From assembly GCA_030512295.1 (NCBI GenBank), contig JAULSR010000003.1, forward strand, positions 1,612,001 to 1,676,000: DNA of 64,000 nucleotides, read 5' to 3'. The notes below the pieces were generated by a model. The model did not search any database and was not told where the DNA came from. It was given only the letters and a program-made list of their open reading frames with translations. Shown here piece after piece: positions 53,401 to 63,347 of this stretch; positions within the stretch are counted from its first letter, which is position 1, and every line of letters begins with the position of its first letter. The stretch comes from Bombardia bombarda. Lineage: Eukaryota > Ascomycota > Sordariomycetes > Sordariales > Lasiosphaeriaceae. The position numbers and the translations under genes were made by a program.

Positions 53401-55044
53401 GACTCAGGCTTTTGGTCATCAGACCTTTGGTCAACAGACACAGAGACCACAGACGACTGGCCAACCGCAACGTCCTCCGACCTGTCTTGGGTATGGTCAT
53501 CATCAGACACCAGTGACACCTCCTACATTTCATTCACCGGACTACCCTTCCCGTCAAGCTGGTCAGAGGAGCCAAGCCCGACGACAGAGTCAGAGGCGGA
53601 GTCTGATACTGTAATCACCATCCCTGTGGAGACGGAGGAGACTGTCATCGTCGAGATGGGGTCCACGACGTACACCATCGTAAACGGCAAGACTCTGGAC
53701 AAGAGTTTCACTCCTTCCAGCACTTCCGAAAGCTCGTTCACAACGCCAACGCCAACACCCAAATTGTCCGTGTCCTCGGTTACACCGTTCCTAACGTCAT
53801 CAACATTAAAGACGTCGCGACGACGGAGCTCTTCCTCCTCCTCCTTTGACCTTTCTACAGTCCCCACCCCATCTTCCCCTTCTTTCTCCTTCCCTTCTCC
53901 ATCATCTCCGTCGCTATCCTCGACAGACTCGGACACAGAGACAGCCTTCTCCGCGTCGTCCTCCCCGTCCGGCTCTTTCTCAGATTTTTCATACACAACC
54001 GACGCAGACGGGTACATCACCAACTGGGCGTGGACGACCGAAGCGGCATGGAGCACTACGCCGGCTCTGACTGGGCTAGCATGGTTCACCGACTTCACCG
54101 ACGAGGTAGGGGACTCCACGACCGTGGTGGTCTCGACCGTGTCAGTTTGGAGTACTGTGACTGAAGGAGCGAGCGGCTCGTCGTCGTCATCGTCTGAGGA
54201 GGTATCGAGTAGTACTACCGCGACCGACGACAGTGGGACAGACGTCGTCACTGCAACTGTCGTCACCACTGTGGAGGTATGGAGCACTGCGGCTGATGAC
54301 ACCGCGACAGATTTTGTTACTGCAACTGTTGTTGCTACTGTGACTGCCGGCACTGCAACAACGTCTGCTGCTGCTCGGGCCCTCCATCCGCGTCATGTGG
54401 CCGGTGAGGTTCCCTTTGAGGTGATGAACCGAGGGGAAACAAAACAGGATAGTGATGGCATGGTCAAGCGCAGTGATGACAACGAGGGTGCAGACGCCGG
54501 TGATCATCAGTCTGCAAAGTCGAGAGCCACATCAGACGCCACCGACGTCTTCGTCCAAAACAGGTGCCGCATGTCGCCTTGCCTGTTTGCAATGCAGGAG
54601 CGCGGCAATCTGATGCGGGCCGTGGCGTTTTGCACCGAATTGCTATTGGGGGTGAGCCATAGCAGCAGCAGTGGAGAAGATAGGAAACGGGCAGCAGCAG
54701 CACAGATTGAGGTGGACGCCCCGTTGCAGCCTGGGGGTGGTAAGTGGGAGGAGGATGACGAGTCTGTCATTAGTGGGAGTGGGAATGATTTGGGGCGGAG
54801 GGGGGCAGAGTTGGAGATACCGCGTTATCTTCACGCTGGTTGTGGTGTGCAGGCGGGGGAGCTGGCCGGTCGTGGGGAGGAACATGGTGATGGTCGGGAT
54901 GGTGAGAGTGTGAGCGATACGGTGGAGAGTGCGTGCAAGTGTTTGGTTGAGACGTTTGATGCTGCAAGGGAAGAGGTGGAGGGGTCGAGGGGGTTGAGCG
55001 AGAGAAAGTTGGATTGTAATCAGGAGAGCTGCGAGATGAACTAG
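50481..55044 (+). CDS. Secreted pepsin-type aspartic protease with giant Ser/Thr-rich tail
   Basis: Six exons: 50481-50844, 50913-51167, 51260-51484, 51561-51663, 51724-52130 and 52247-55044; 1,383 residues, all junctions in phase. A signal peptide (MTRQVFLAALSLILHSVSAS) and an Arg-containing propeptide precede the A1 peptidase core. Both catalytic motifs are intact: DTGSS (Asp about 136) and DTGTT (Asp about 349), followed by FILGDTFLRAVY. From about residue 475 to 1165 the chain is extremely Ser/Thr/Pro-rich with internal repeats, like an O-glycosylated stalk. The last ~215 residues are acidic, with a Lys-Arg site (MVKRSDD) and no hydrophobic GPI or membrane segment. Yapsin-like proteases usually end in a GPI signal, so either this enzyme is free or wall-bound, or a 3' intron is missing from my model. 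Substrate unknown. Confidence 0.85.
53336..53490 (+). repeat. Imperfect repeat pair within protease stalk
   Basis: Two copies of a roughly 56-nt segment, about 93 nt apart, encode STDTE-TDDWPT-TSSDL variants. A separate TDxVTATVVxTV repeat follows near 54,236-54,345. Such repeats are common in glycosylated fungal stalks and can change length. Confidence 0.7.
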
Positions 55045-55580
55045 GGAATCAGGATCAGGGGAAACAGTGGAGGGGCATCTAAAAGTAAAACATGATCAGG
55101 CTCCGTGTTGGTTTCTTCCATTGTCTGTACATCGACGCATCTCTGTGTCTACCTAAGTACCTATCTTAGAGTAACTTCAATAGCTTTCGTATGGTGCTAT
55201 CCAGTAATTATAGAAAATTGGGAGATTGTGACCGTGAACTGCGTGCCCGAAGCAATGGAAGCTGTAGTTGAAGCTAGAGCTTGGCGGTGAGCTAACGGGC
55301 GCACCTGCTGGGTAGGGTTGAGCGGGAGCCGGTACCGGCCCTGCCAGTGAAAATCGTGCATTTGAGTCATCCCAAGAATTTTTCTGCCACTGGGGCGGGC
55401 GACGAGTCACTGATCCCCTCCCCAAACCAACCCCACAGTCCCATACATATCCATTTCGCTGCTCTGACGACAGTGACACGACTGCCATTGAATACGACAA
55501 TTGACAGCTATCCCCCCGAATCCATGCCAATTGACCCCTACAACCACCCAATTGACCATCTCAACCAAATCTAGACAACA
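55045..55580. promoter_or_regulatory. Promoter region of argininosuccinate lyase
   Basis: A 536-nt spacer between tandem genes. It contains the TGAGTCA element described separately and CA/TC-rich sequence before the start codon. Confidence 0.5.
55363..55369 (+). promoter_or_regulatory. Gcn4/CPC1-type site TGAGTCA
   Basis: An exact match to the TGA(C/G)TCA element bound by Gcn4/CPC1/CpcA bZIP factors, 212 nt before the lyase start codon. A half site, GAGTCA, lies about 40 nt further on. Arginine genes are classic targets of general amino-acid control, so the position is credible. Confidence 0.6.
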
Positions 55581-57077
55581 ATGGCAGGAGAGAAGCCGGC
55601 TGGCAACATGCTGTGGGGAGGTCGCTTCACAGGTGCGCATTCGCATCCTCGTCCCTGCTCGTCCCTATCCTAGTGTAGTCTCCAATGGCCTCCCGCTGCA
55701 GTTGCTAACCCTTCTCCCCCCCTTCTCCCAGGCGGCCTCGACCCCTTGATGGTACACTACAACGAGTCCATCTACTTCGACAAAGTCCTCTACAAGCAAG
55801 ACATCCTCGGCAGCATTGCCTTTGCGCGCGCCAACGCTAAGTCGGGCATCATCTCGCAGGCCGAGTTCAAGAAGCTCGAGCAGGGGCTCCTGGCCGTACA
55901 AAAGGAATGGGAGGCGGGCACCTTCACCATCGTGCCGGGCGTCGACGAGGACATCCACACGGCCAACGAGCGCCGCCTGGGTGAGATCATCGGCAAGGAC
56001 GTGGCCGGCAAGCTGCACACGGGCCGGTCGCGCAACGAGCAGATCGCCACCGACATGCGCTTGTGGCTGCGCGACGAGCTGCGCACCATCGAGACCTACC
56101 TCGTCGACTTCATCAACGTGATCGCCGCCCGCGCCGAGAAGGAGATCGACGTCATCATGCCGGGCTACACCCACCTGCAGCGCGCCCAGCCCATCCGCTG
56201 GAGCCACTGGATGCTCTCGTACGGCTTCGCCTTTGCCTCGGACCTGGAGCGCCTGGGCGAGGTGATCAAGCGCGTCAACCGCAGCGCCCTGGGCTGCGGC
56301 GCCCTCGCCGGCAACCCCTTCGGCATCGACCGCGAGATGATGGCGCAGGAGCTCGGCTTCGAGACGCTGCTATGGAACTCGATGGGCGGCGTGGCCGACC
56401 GCGACTTCGTGGCCGAGACCCTGCAGTGGGGCTCCATGCTGATGCAGCACATCTCGCGCTGGGCCGAGGACCTCATCATCTACTCGACGGGCGAGTTCGG
56501 CTTCGTCCGCCTGGCCGACGCCTACTCGACCGGCAGCTCGCTCATGCCGCAGAAGAAGAACCCCGACAGCCTCGAGCTGCTGCGCGGCAAGAGTGGCCGC
56601 GCCTTCGGCCACATGGCCGGCTTCATGATGACGCTCAAGGGCCTGCCGAGCACGTACAACAAGGACCTGCAGGAGAGCGTCGAGCCCATGCTCAACCACG
56701 TCAAGACGGTCGGCGACAGCATCCAGATCGCCAACGGCGTGCTGGCCACTCTGGCCATTGTGCCCGCCAAGATGCGGGCGTCTCTGGACCCCTTCATGCT
56801 TGCCACTGATTTGGCTGACTACTTGGTGCGCAAGGGCGTGCCGTTCAGAGAGACGCACCACATCTCGGGCAGATGTGTGGCGCTGTCGGAGCAGACGGGC
56901 ACCCCGATGAACGAGTTGACGTATGAGCAGCTCAAGGGAGTGGACGCGAGGTTTGGAAAGGATATTTCTGAGGTGTTTGACTATGAGAAGAGCGTCGAGA
57001 TGCGCTCCGCCAAGGGTGGCACCAGCAAGTCGAGCGTGCTGGAGCAGATCACGGTGCTTAAGGGCATGCTTGCTTAG
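55581..57077 (+). CDS. ARG4: Argininosuccinate lyase
   Basis: Exon 1 is 55581-55632 (MAGEKPAGNMLWGGRFT), the intron 55633-55731, exon 2 55732-57077; 465 residues, the usual family length. It cleaves argininosuccinate to arginine and fumarate, the last step of arginine synthesis. It is normally cytosolic in fungi, and no targeting peptide is seen. The fumarase/aspartase superfamily signature GSSLMPQKKNP starts at about residue 285 and carries the catalytic serine. HTGRSRNEQ, GYTHLQRAQP and ALGCGALAGNPFGIDR are also typical. Codon use is strongly GC-biased at third positions, as in highly expressed fungal genes. A Gcn4/CPC1 site lies upstream. The Neurospora counterpart is arg-10. Identification is firm. 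Confidence 0.97.
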
Positions 57078-57826
57078 GATTGGGGACGTGAGTTGCACGG
57101 CCCGGTTGTTGTGTAAGGGTGTTTCATTCTTCTAGCACGCAGATAGATAGATAAGTGGCATTTAGTATTGTATGTACGATTAGTGAGGATATGGGTTGTA
57201 TGGCGAAAAGGCTCATAAAAATGATGTTTGGCTGCTAGGATAAGATGGACAGGTAGGCATTCTAGATAAAAGCAAAGAGCAATTTGTTTCAGCGCATAAA
57301 ACTGGGTACCTAGCATTTCTTTTTTGGTCAGTAGTATTTCATCGTAGCTGACGTCTCAAATCACATGAGATTTCTGTGGGTGACTGTACCTCCTCCCTTG
57401 GTTCATCCTCCGATGACCCCCTGTCTTAGACAAGCAAAAAGGGGTAAGAATCGTCAGGATAAGATGAAAGCCCTAACCCTCACGCCACGAATACAAAGTT
57501 CTGACATAAGCGCCCGGGAAACCCGATTCTACGGGACTTTCAGCGCCTGAAACTTTAATATAGGACAGGGGGGGGAAAGTGTAAACCATTTGGTCATTTA
57601 CGCGTCGAAGTTGATGGCACGCCTCCAATCTCCAGCCGAAACCTACCCACAACATTACAAAACGGCCCGACGTCACAGCCACTTGGAATTAATCTGTCTT
57701 GCAAAATAAAGCAGCGTCGTCAATCAACCAAATCGACTTCATTGCCGGGATAAGTCGTCGTCATAATCGTTAACCGACTCCCCAAAAAGGATACTTCCTT
57801 GCCAATTCTTTCTAAATCAGCCTAGT
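57078..57826. other. Intergenic, ARG4 3' flank and RTT106 promoter
   Basis: A 749-nt spacer between tandem genes, with a GGTACCTAG motif at 57305-57313. No coding potential is seen. Confidence 0.5.
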
Positions 57827-59462
57827 ATGGCGCCGCCAAAGCTCGACACTGAGACCCTGGGGCTTGTTTTCAAGGGCCGTCCAGATATATTATCTGGCAT
57901 CCAAAAGGCTGCAGGTGTGTTATTTTATCTCCTTTTTTTTGGTCTATCTTCACTCGTCTTACGAAAGCGACTGACACGAGAGTGCTACGTAGATTCCACA
58001 GCGCGTGTCACCCTCTTCAATCACATCGCCAGCTTCGTGCACGAGCGGCTCTCCAACCCCGCCAACGAAGAGCCAGCGTCGAAGCGCAGACGAGTCGACA
58101 TTGCGCCCGCACAGTCCAACGGCCATGCGACAGCATCACACGCAGCATCGTCGAAAGCCGGCGCGCTCAGCGCAGAGGACGACCCAGTGCTGCTCGAGGT
58201 CAAGGACATTTCCTTCGTAGTCCCACAGCGCAAGAAGTACGACCTGTGCTTCACAAAGAACTTTTTGTATGCGCGGGGCTCTGGCACCACCGAGCCAGTC
58301 AAGGGCATGGTGTATCCATGGCGGGACATTGGTATGCTACCATCTTCCACATCCCCCCTATTAGCATCACCATGCAACAACCACTAACCAGCCCATTCCC
58401 AACAACAGAACACGCCTTCTACCTCCCCGTCCCGGAAAAGTCCCAAGTCCAACACAACTACGTCCTCTTCCCGCGCAGCTCCTACCTCCCCACCACCAAA
58501 CAATCCGCCGCCGCGGCGGCGACCTCCTCCGACCCAGTCCCCCTCGAACCCCTCGTCTTCACCGTCCCCGCCACCGCCCCCAAACCCAACACCATCTCGG
58601 GCACCTCCGCCGCCGCCGCCGAGGCCGTCTCAGACACCTACAGCACCCTCCTGCACTGGGCCCTCTCCACCTCCCTGCGCGCGGCGGGCAACCACGCCTG
58701 CACGCTCGTGTCCGCCGACCCAAAGCTCTTCCACTCGGCCGCACGCCAGGCGTACCGCCCCACCGAGAAAGCCGTGCACGTCAAGGCGTTCCGCGGTAGC
58801 AAGGACGGGTACCTGTTTTTCCTGCCGACGGGTATTTTGTGGGGGTTCAAGAAGCCGCTCATCTTTTTGCCGCTGGACCGCATCCTGGCGGTGAGCTACA
58901 CGAGTGTGCTGCAGCGGACGTTTAATATTGTGGTGGAGTACGAGGGGGTTGGTGGGGAGAGCAAGGATGGTGGAGGGGGGATGGAGGGGAGGAAGAGGGC
59001 AAGGGAGAGGAGATTGAGTTTGCGATGCTGGATCAGGAGGACTATGGCGGGATTGATCAGAACTATGTGAGGAGATATGGGCTGGCGGATCGGAGCATGG
59101 CGGAGCAGAGGAAGGCGAAGAGGGAGTTGATTGAGAATGCGGCGGGGGGGAAGAAGGGTGGTGCTGGCGGAGAGGATGGGGAGGTTGATGGGGATGGGGT
59201 GGTGGGTGAGGGTGGTGTTGGTGGTGTTGGTGGTGAAGCGGGTGAGAAGGGGGATGGGTTGACGGTATTGGAGCGCGCGCAGCGCGAGGCAGAGCAGTTG
59301 TTGCAGGATGAGGAGGATGAGTTGGAGGAGGATTATGATCCGGGTAGTGAGGGGGATAGTGAAGGTTCTGGGAGCGAGGATGATGATGGCGATGATGATG
59401 ATGACGACGATGAGGATGAGGATGAGGAGGATGAGGATGAGGAGATGGGGGATGGGGAGTGA
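57827..59462 (+). CDS. RTT106: Histone chaperone Rtt106 (frame break at G6 run)
   Basis: Exons 57827-57914, 57993-58331 and 58409-59462. The N-terminus (VFKGRPDILSGIQKAA) is the conserved Rtt106 opening. A tandem PH-like histone-binding core follows, including DISFVVPQRKKYDLCF, KGMVYPWRDIEHAFYLPVP and FRGSKDGYLFFLPTGILWGFKKPLIFLPL. The frame breaks near 58975-58980 (six G). The next frame resumes with EEIEFAMLDQEDYGGID, a family-typical segment, so one added G gives 493 residues. The C-terminal tail is long and acidic, with Gly-rich and Asp/Glu-rich runs, as expected for a chaperone of this family. Known role: binds H3-H4, favouring H3 K56-acetylated histone, and deposits it behind forks and at silent chromatin with CAF-1. 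The acidic tail is intact beyond the break, which argues for sequence error over decay. Confidence 0.92.
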
Positions 59463-61609
59463 AGGGGGTTTGTGTCGAGAGGCTACCGGGTATTGTTACT
59501 GCTGGCTCTGGGGTGAGATTCTCCACTGTTCTTTATTGGTTCTCGATGGCAATGAAGGACGTGATGTGGAGCTTGCGCTGGTGGTCACGACCACCCTCGT
59601 CGTCGTCGGGGTTGTCTTCGTCGGAGTTGTCTTCGTTGTTATCATTATCTTTGCCTCCTACATATGGCTTTTCCTGCTCTTATGCCTATTTTTTTTTCAG
59701 AGGTAGCTGTTCGTATTATCTTCGAGGGGCGATTGCACGTGGGTTTGGAGGGGACTGGACTGATCAAGGTGATCAGTGGTGCAAACTAGTAATTACGACT
59801 GGCGTCCTTCCTCTAAGAGCAGGTGGTACGATGCGTAAAGGATTTATATTGTGTTGTCTTTTGTGGATGTAAAAATATGTTGGTGGTTATGACTGAGAAG
59901 CCTGTAAGATATCATGTCCGTAATACTAAGTCAACGGAAACAAGGTAGAGCAATCTTTTTAGCTCGTTCTGTTGATTGATTAATGATGCCCTTCACAATA
60001 AAACATGGTGCAGATCGAAACGTTCACCGGTCTTCCCTGATTGTCATCCACCATGGTTGACGATAGTATCATCAGTAACAGTGCTGAACGCTGTGCCGGC
60101 ACAGGCAGGACTGCATGCAATAAAAATGGAAGCGCTTGCATGACGGCAACAGGGTTTCCTCGTGGTTTAGACTAAGATTTTTGTATTGTCATCTCGTCAG
60201 CACATGAAAACTACCATTCTTCTTCCGGGAAAACTCTTCGAGCTTGTATAAGTCACCAATTGCTGGCTCGATCCATTCGCAAAGAGATTTATTCAACACG
60301 ATATATACGTGATGCGGTGGTTTTAATGCCTTTGTATATCGAGGCTACGCGAGCCTTACAAGGGGGTAGAAACGAGAAGCAATGTAAGCTCAATTTTGAA
60401 GGGTATGTGAAGTGCTCAAGACCAAAGGTGATCTTTATTAACGCAGGTGACACGCTCATCTTTCACATCAGATTTTTGAGGCAGATAAAATCCGGTGGAC
60501 ACCACAATAAATACCTACTCCCGATGAAGGTTGTGATCCTAGACTAAGCTGTGGTTACAAAACCTGTGTCATCTTAGATGTCTACTTATTACTTGTAGCG
60601 TTTTGGTACACGCATAGATCGGCGTTTACGGAGACGTGTGGGGAGCAGACCGCACTTACCTTTGCAGCTATTAAAGGGAGATTAATTTAAGAACTCCCTG
60701 AAATGCCGGATGCTCTTAATAAGGAATGCCGAGCTATAGACACTGTTAGGGTAGAGGAAGCAACGGAACTGGGACGCAAAGCTGCACATCACGTGCGATT
60801 TTACTCTACATTTCAACGAAGTAATGCTCACTAGCATAGATCATATCCCACCTTAATAGGCTGATAAGGGCTTACTTCAGCACACACATATCCCGGACTT
60901 AATCCTGCGCCCCTTAGGTCTAGGGGGGGGCACCTTTTGGCGGGTTGTCAGGCAATGAGGCTATCCACCGCATTCACGAGCCTGAAGAGATATACTGTCT
61001 TTGAAACTTCTTTTTATCTTTGTTGGGTCTTCAGTTAGAGCAGTTACACACACGCACCTCGTCGTTTTTGAACTTTACTGGGGCCAGGGACAGATACCCC
61101 TGATACCAAAACATCTTACTGTATCTGGCTTAGCGCGACGTTTCCCAGTCCAGCCCCTTTCTTGATCTGCCTGACGGGCACACAACCCCTGTACACAGTC
61201 ACACGCACAATGTAATGCAGTACTATTACATTTAGATTGAACTTCGTTGGTTCTTTCATACAGCGACCCAAAACTACACCACACGCTATATACCCGATGG
61301 CACAGATAGCAAATACATTTCCATAGAAGATACAAACCGCGTCAAACTAACATCTTGATAGTATAATGCCTGTTAACAAATAGCCACCCACCCGTCTTAG
61401 AAAATCTGTCCGCCCCTCATAGAGATAAACAAATTGCAAACCTACCGGAGTAAGGAAATCCCACCGTAGTCATAGCCACACCCAGTCACACAACGAACGC
61501 ACGACAAACCAGTGGTCCACATCCATTACCCACTCACCATCATCATTCATCTCCACCTTCATCCGTCTTCACATATAATATTCACACTCATTACAACAAC
61601 AGTCTCCGA
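59463..61609. other. Convergent intergenic region, RTT106 / acyltransferase
   Basis: A 2.1-kb AT-richer region between the 3' ends of convergent genes. No supportable gene. A 95-codon frame at 60260-60547 starts at a non-ATG codon and is not recognised. Confidence 0.5.
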
Positions 61610-63347
61610 TCATAAAGCCGGCCCGTTCCACGCCTCCCTCTGCAGCCTCCCGAACCACGCATGCTTATGCGGGAACGCAATCTCCTTCTCCTTCGAGAAC
61701 CCAGCATACTCGAGGTGCTGGATAAACCTAAACACCATCACCAGACATCAGCAGCCACACAATCACACACAGTGAAAATCTTGGAAAATCAACAACATAC
61801 CTCGAATTATCCACCCTCGGCTCCAAACACACACTCTGCGTCCTATAATCCGAGTTCAGACACCAATGCACCAAGCTGCTCAGCCACGCCTGCACCCTGC
61901 CCCTGGCCCACTCCTCGCCAATCAGCACATGACACCCCCGATCCCAGTCATCCGCCACCGCGCCGCCCAGATACCGCCCAAGAATGTCCTCCTTCACCCA
62001 GTAAATCTCAAAATACCCAAACGGCACGCCGTCCCACAGCCCAATCACGGGGAAGCTGTGCGTGCTCAGCAGCGCATTCCGCAGGAAATCCGCCGCGTAG
62101 TCGCCCCAGAACGCCGCGACCCGCGGGCTGGCGTGCCACGTCCGCAGCAGCTCCGTGTCGGGCACGCCGTGCAGGCGCGCCGCCGCCTGCGCGGGCGGGT
62201 TCGGCCCCACGGGGCCCTGGTACGCCACGGGGACGGTCGAGAGCGAGGCGACGCGGAACGAGAGGTACTGGCCGACTGATGGAACAAAGCGGGTGTAGAA
62301 GACCTCGCCCATGCGGGGCGGCTTGGGGCGCAGCGGGTGGCGCACGTTGTTGGTCATGGTGTACTGCAGCGGCGCGGGCGGGTAGTACGTCGGGAGGTGG
62401 GAGGCGCTGAAGAAGGGGCCGAGGGGGACGGACGGCGACGGCGCGCTGGTGGGCTGCCAGTTGCCGGTGCAGCTGGGCGGGAAGTCGGACGGCAGGTCTG
62501 TCGAGACTGGGGAGAAGGGGGAGGGCGAAGGCGAGAAGCAGAAGCCGCTGGCGGAGCCGCCGTCGTTGCCACCGTGTTGTGCGGCGGAGGGCGATCCCGG
62601 GCGGCTGGCGACGGGCGATCCGGGGGAGGAGGAGCGCAGGGCGGGTTTGGTGTTGGGCTGGAGGGTGAAGAGGAAGAGGCGGGCGGGCAGCTGCCAGAAC
62701 ATCTTGCGGGAGACAAACATGTGGGCCCACGTGTCGTCGGTGTCCTCGCAGATGGTGCCGACGGCCGAGTCGAAGCTGGAGATGAGGCCCATGCGCTCGA
62801 GCTTGGGGATCAGGTTGCGGCCGCGCAGGACGCCGTCGCGCTTGATGCAGATGTTCCACTCGCCCTTGGGGCGGCCGGCCGCGGGCGTGTTCTTGGAGGC
62901 CTCGTTGGTGATGTCGCGCGGGGGCTCGGGCTGGTGGAAGTACCAGTAGAGGGTGACCCAGAGCATCATGGCGATCTGGCGGGTTGGGCTCGCGGCGGGC
63001 TTGTAGTCGCTGGTCGAAGGGTTGGAGACGGACGAGATGAAGACGCAGTCGTTCTGCAGGGTGGGCTTCGTGTAGCTGTGTACTTGGGGCTCCTTCTCGT
63101 CCGAGGAGGTCGAGCTACAGCGGCTGCTCTCCTCAGATGATTGGTTCGTGTCGAAATTGCTGGGGCGGGTGCCGTCGGAATTTCCAAGGGAGTCGCAGAT
63201 GTCTTGGGTGTGGATGACAATGGTCCAGCCGATGGGGAAGACATTGTGGTGGTGGGTGAGCTCGTTGGCCTTGAAGAAGAGGCCGGCGAAGACGGGCGTC
63301 ACTGTGATGCTCTGCCCGTTGGGCAGGTAGATGATTTGTGGGCCCAT
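61610..63347 (-). CDS. SidF/SidL-type N5-hydroxyornithine acyltransferase
   Basis: Exon 1 is 63347-61801, the intron 61800-61728, exon 2 61727-61610; 554 residues. I start at MGPQIIYLPNGQSITVTPVF, because the open frame upstream has no ATG. Residues about 1-235 form the fungal N-terminal region. Residues about 236-310 are Ser/Pro/Gly-rich. From about 345 a GNAT-fold acyltransferase domain of the IucB/MbtK type begins (RFVPSVGQYLSFRVASL), with HSFPVIGLWDG, PFGYFEIYWVKEDILGRYL and a conserved C-terminus HAWFGRLQREAW. Relatives acylate N5-hydroxyornithine for hydroxamate siderophores: SidF makes extracellular fusarinine-type precursors, SidL acetylates for intracellular ferricrocin. I cannot separate the two by eye. 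The protein ends PAL, not a clear peroxisomal PTS1. No siderophore synthetase or transporter is in the window. Confidence 0.88.

Noticed and set aside
53523..54353. 276-codon antisense frame inside the protease gene
   Set aside because: It is the mirror of Ser/Thr-codon repeats; the Val/Ser-rich product follows from the sense strand.
56063..57098. Long alternative frames over argininosuccinate lyase on both strands
   Set aside because: Shadows created by GC-rich third codon positions.
62337..63140. 267-codon plus-strand frame over the acyltransferase
   Set aside because: It is a Gly/Ala/Arg-rich shadow of a GC-biased gene on the other strand.
42377..63347. A secondary-metabolite cluster around the acyltransferase
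   Set aside because: There is no peptide synthetase, polyketide synthase, transporter or cluster regulator in the window.
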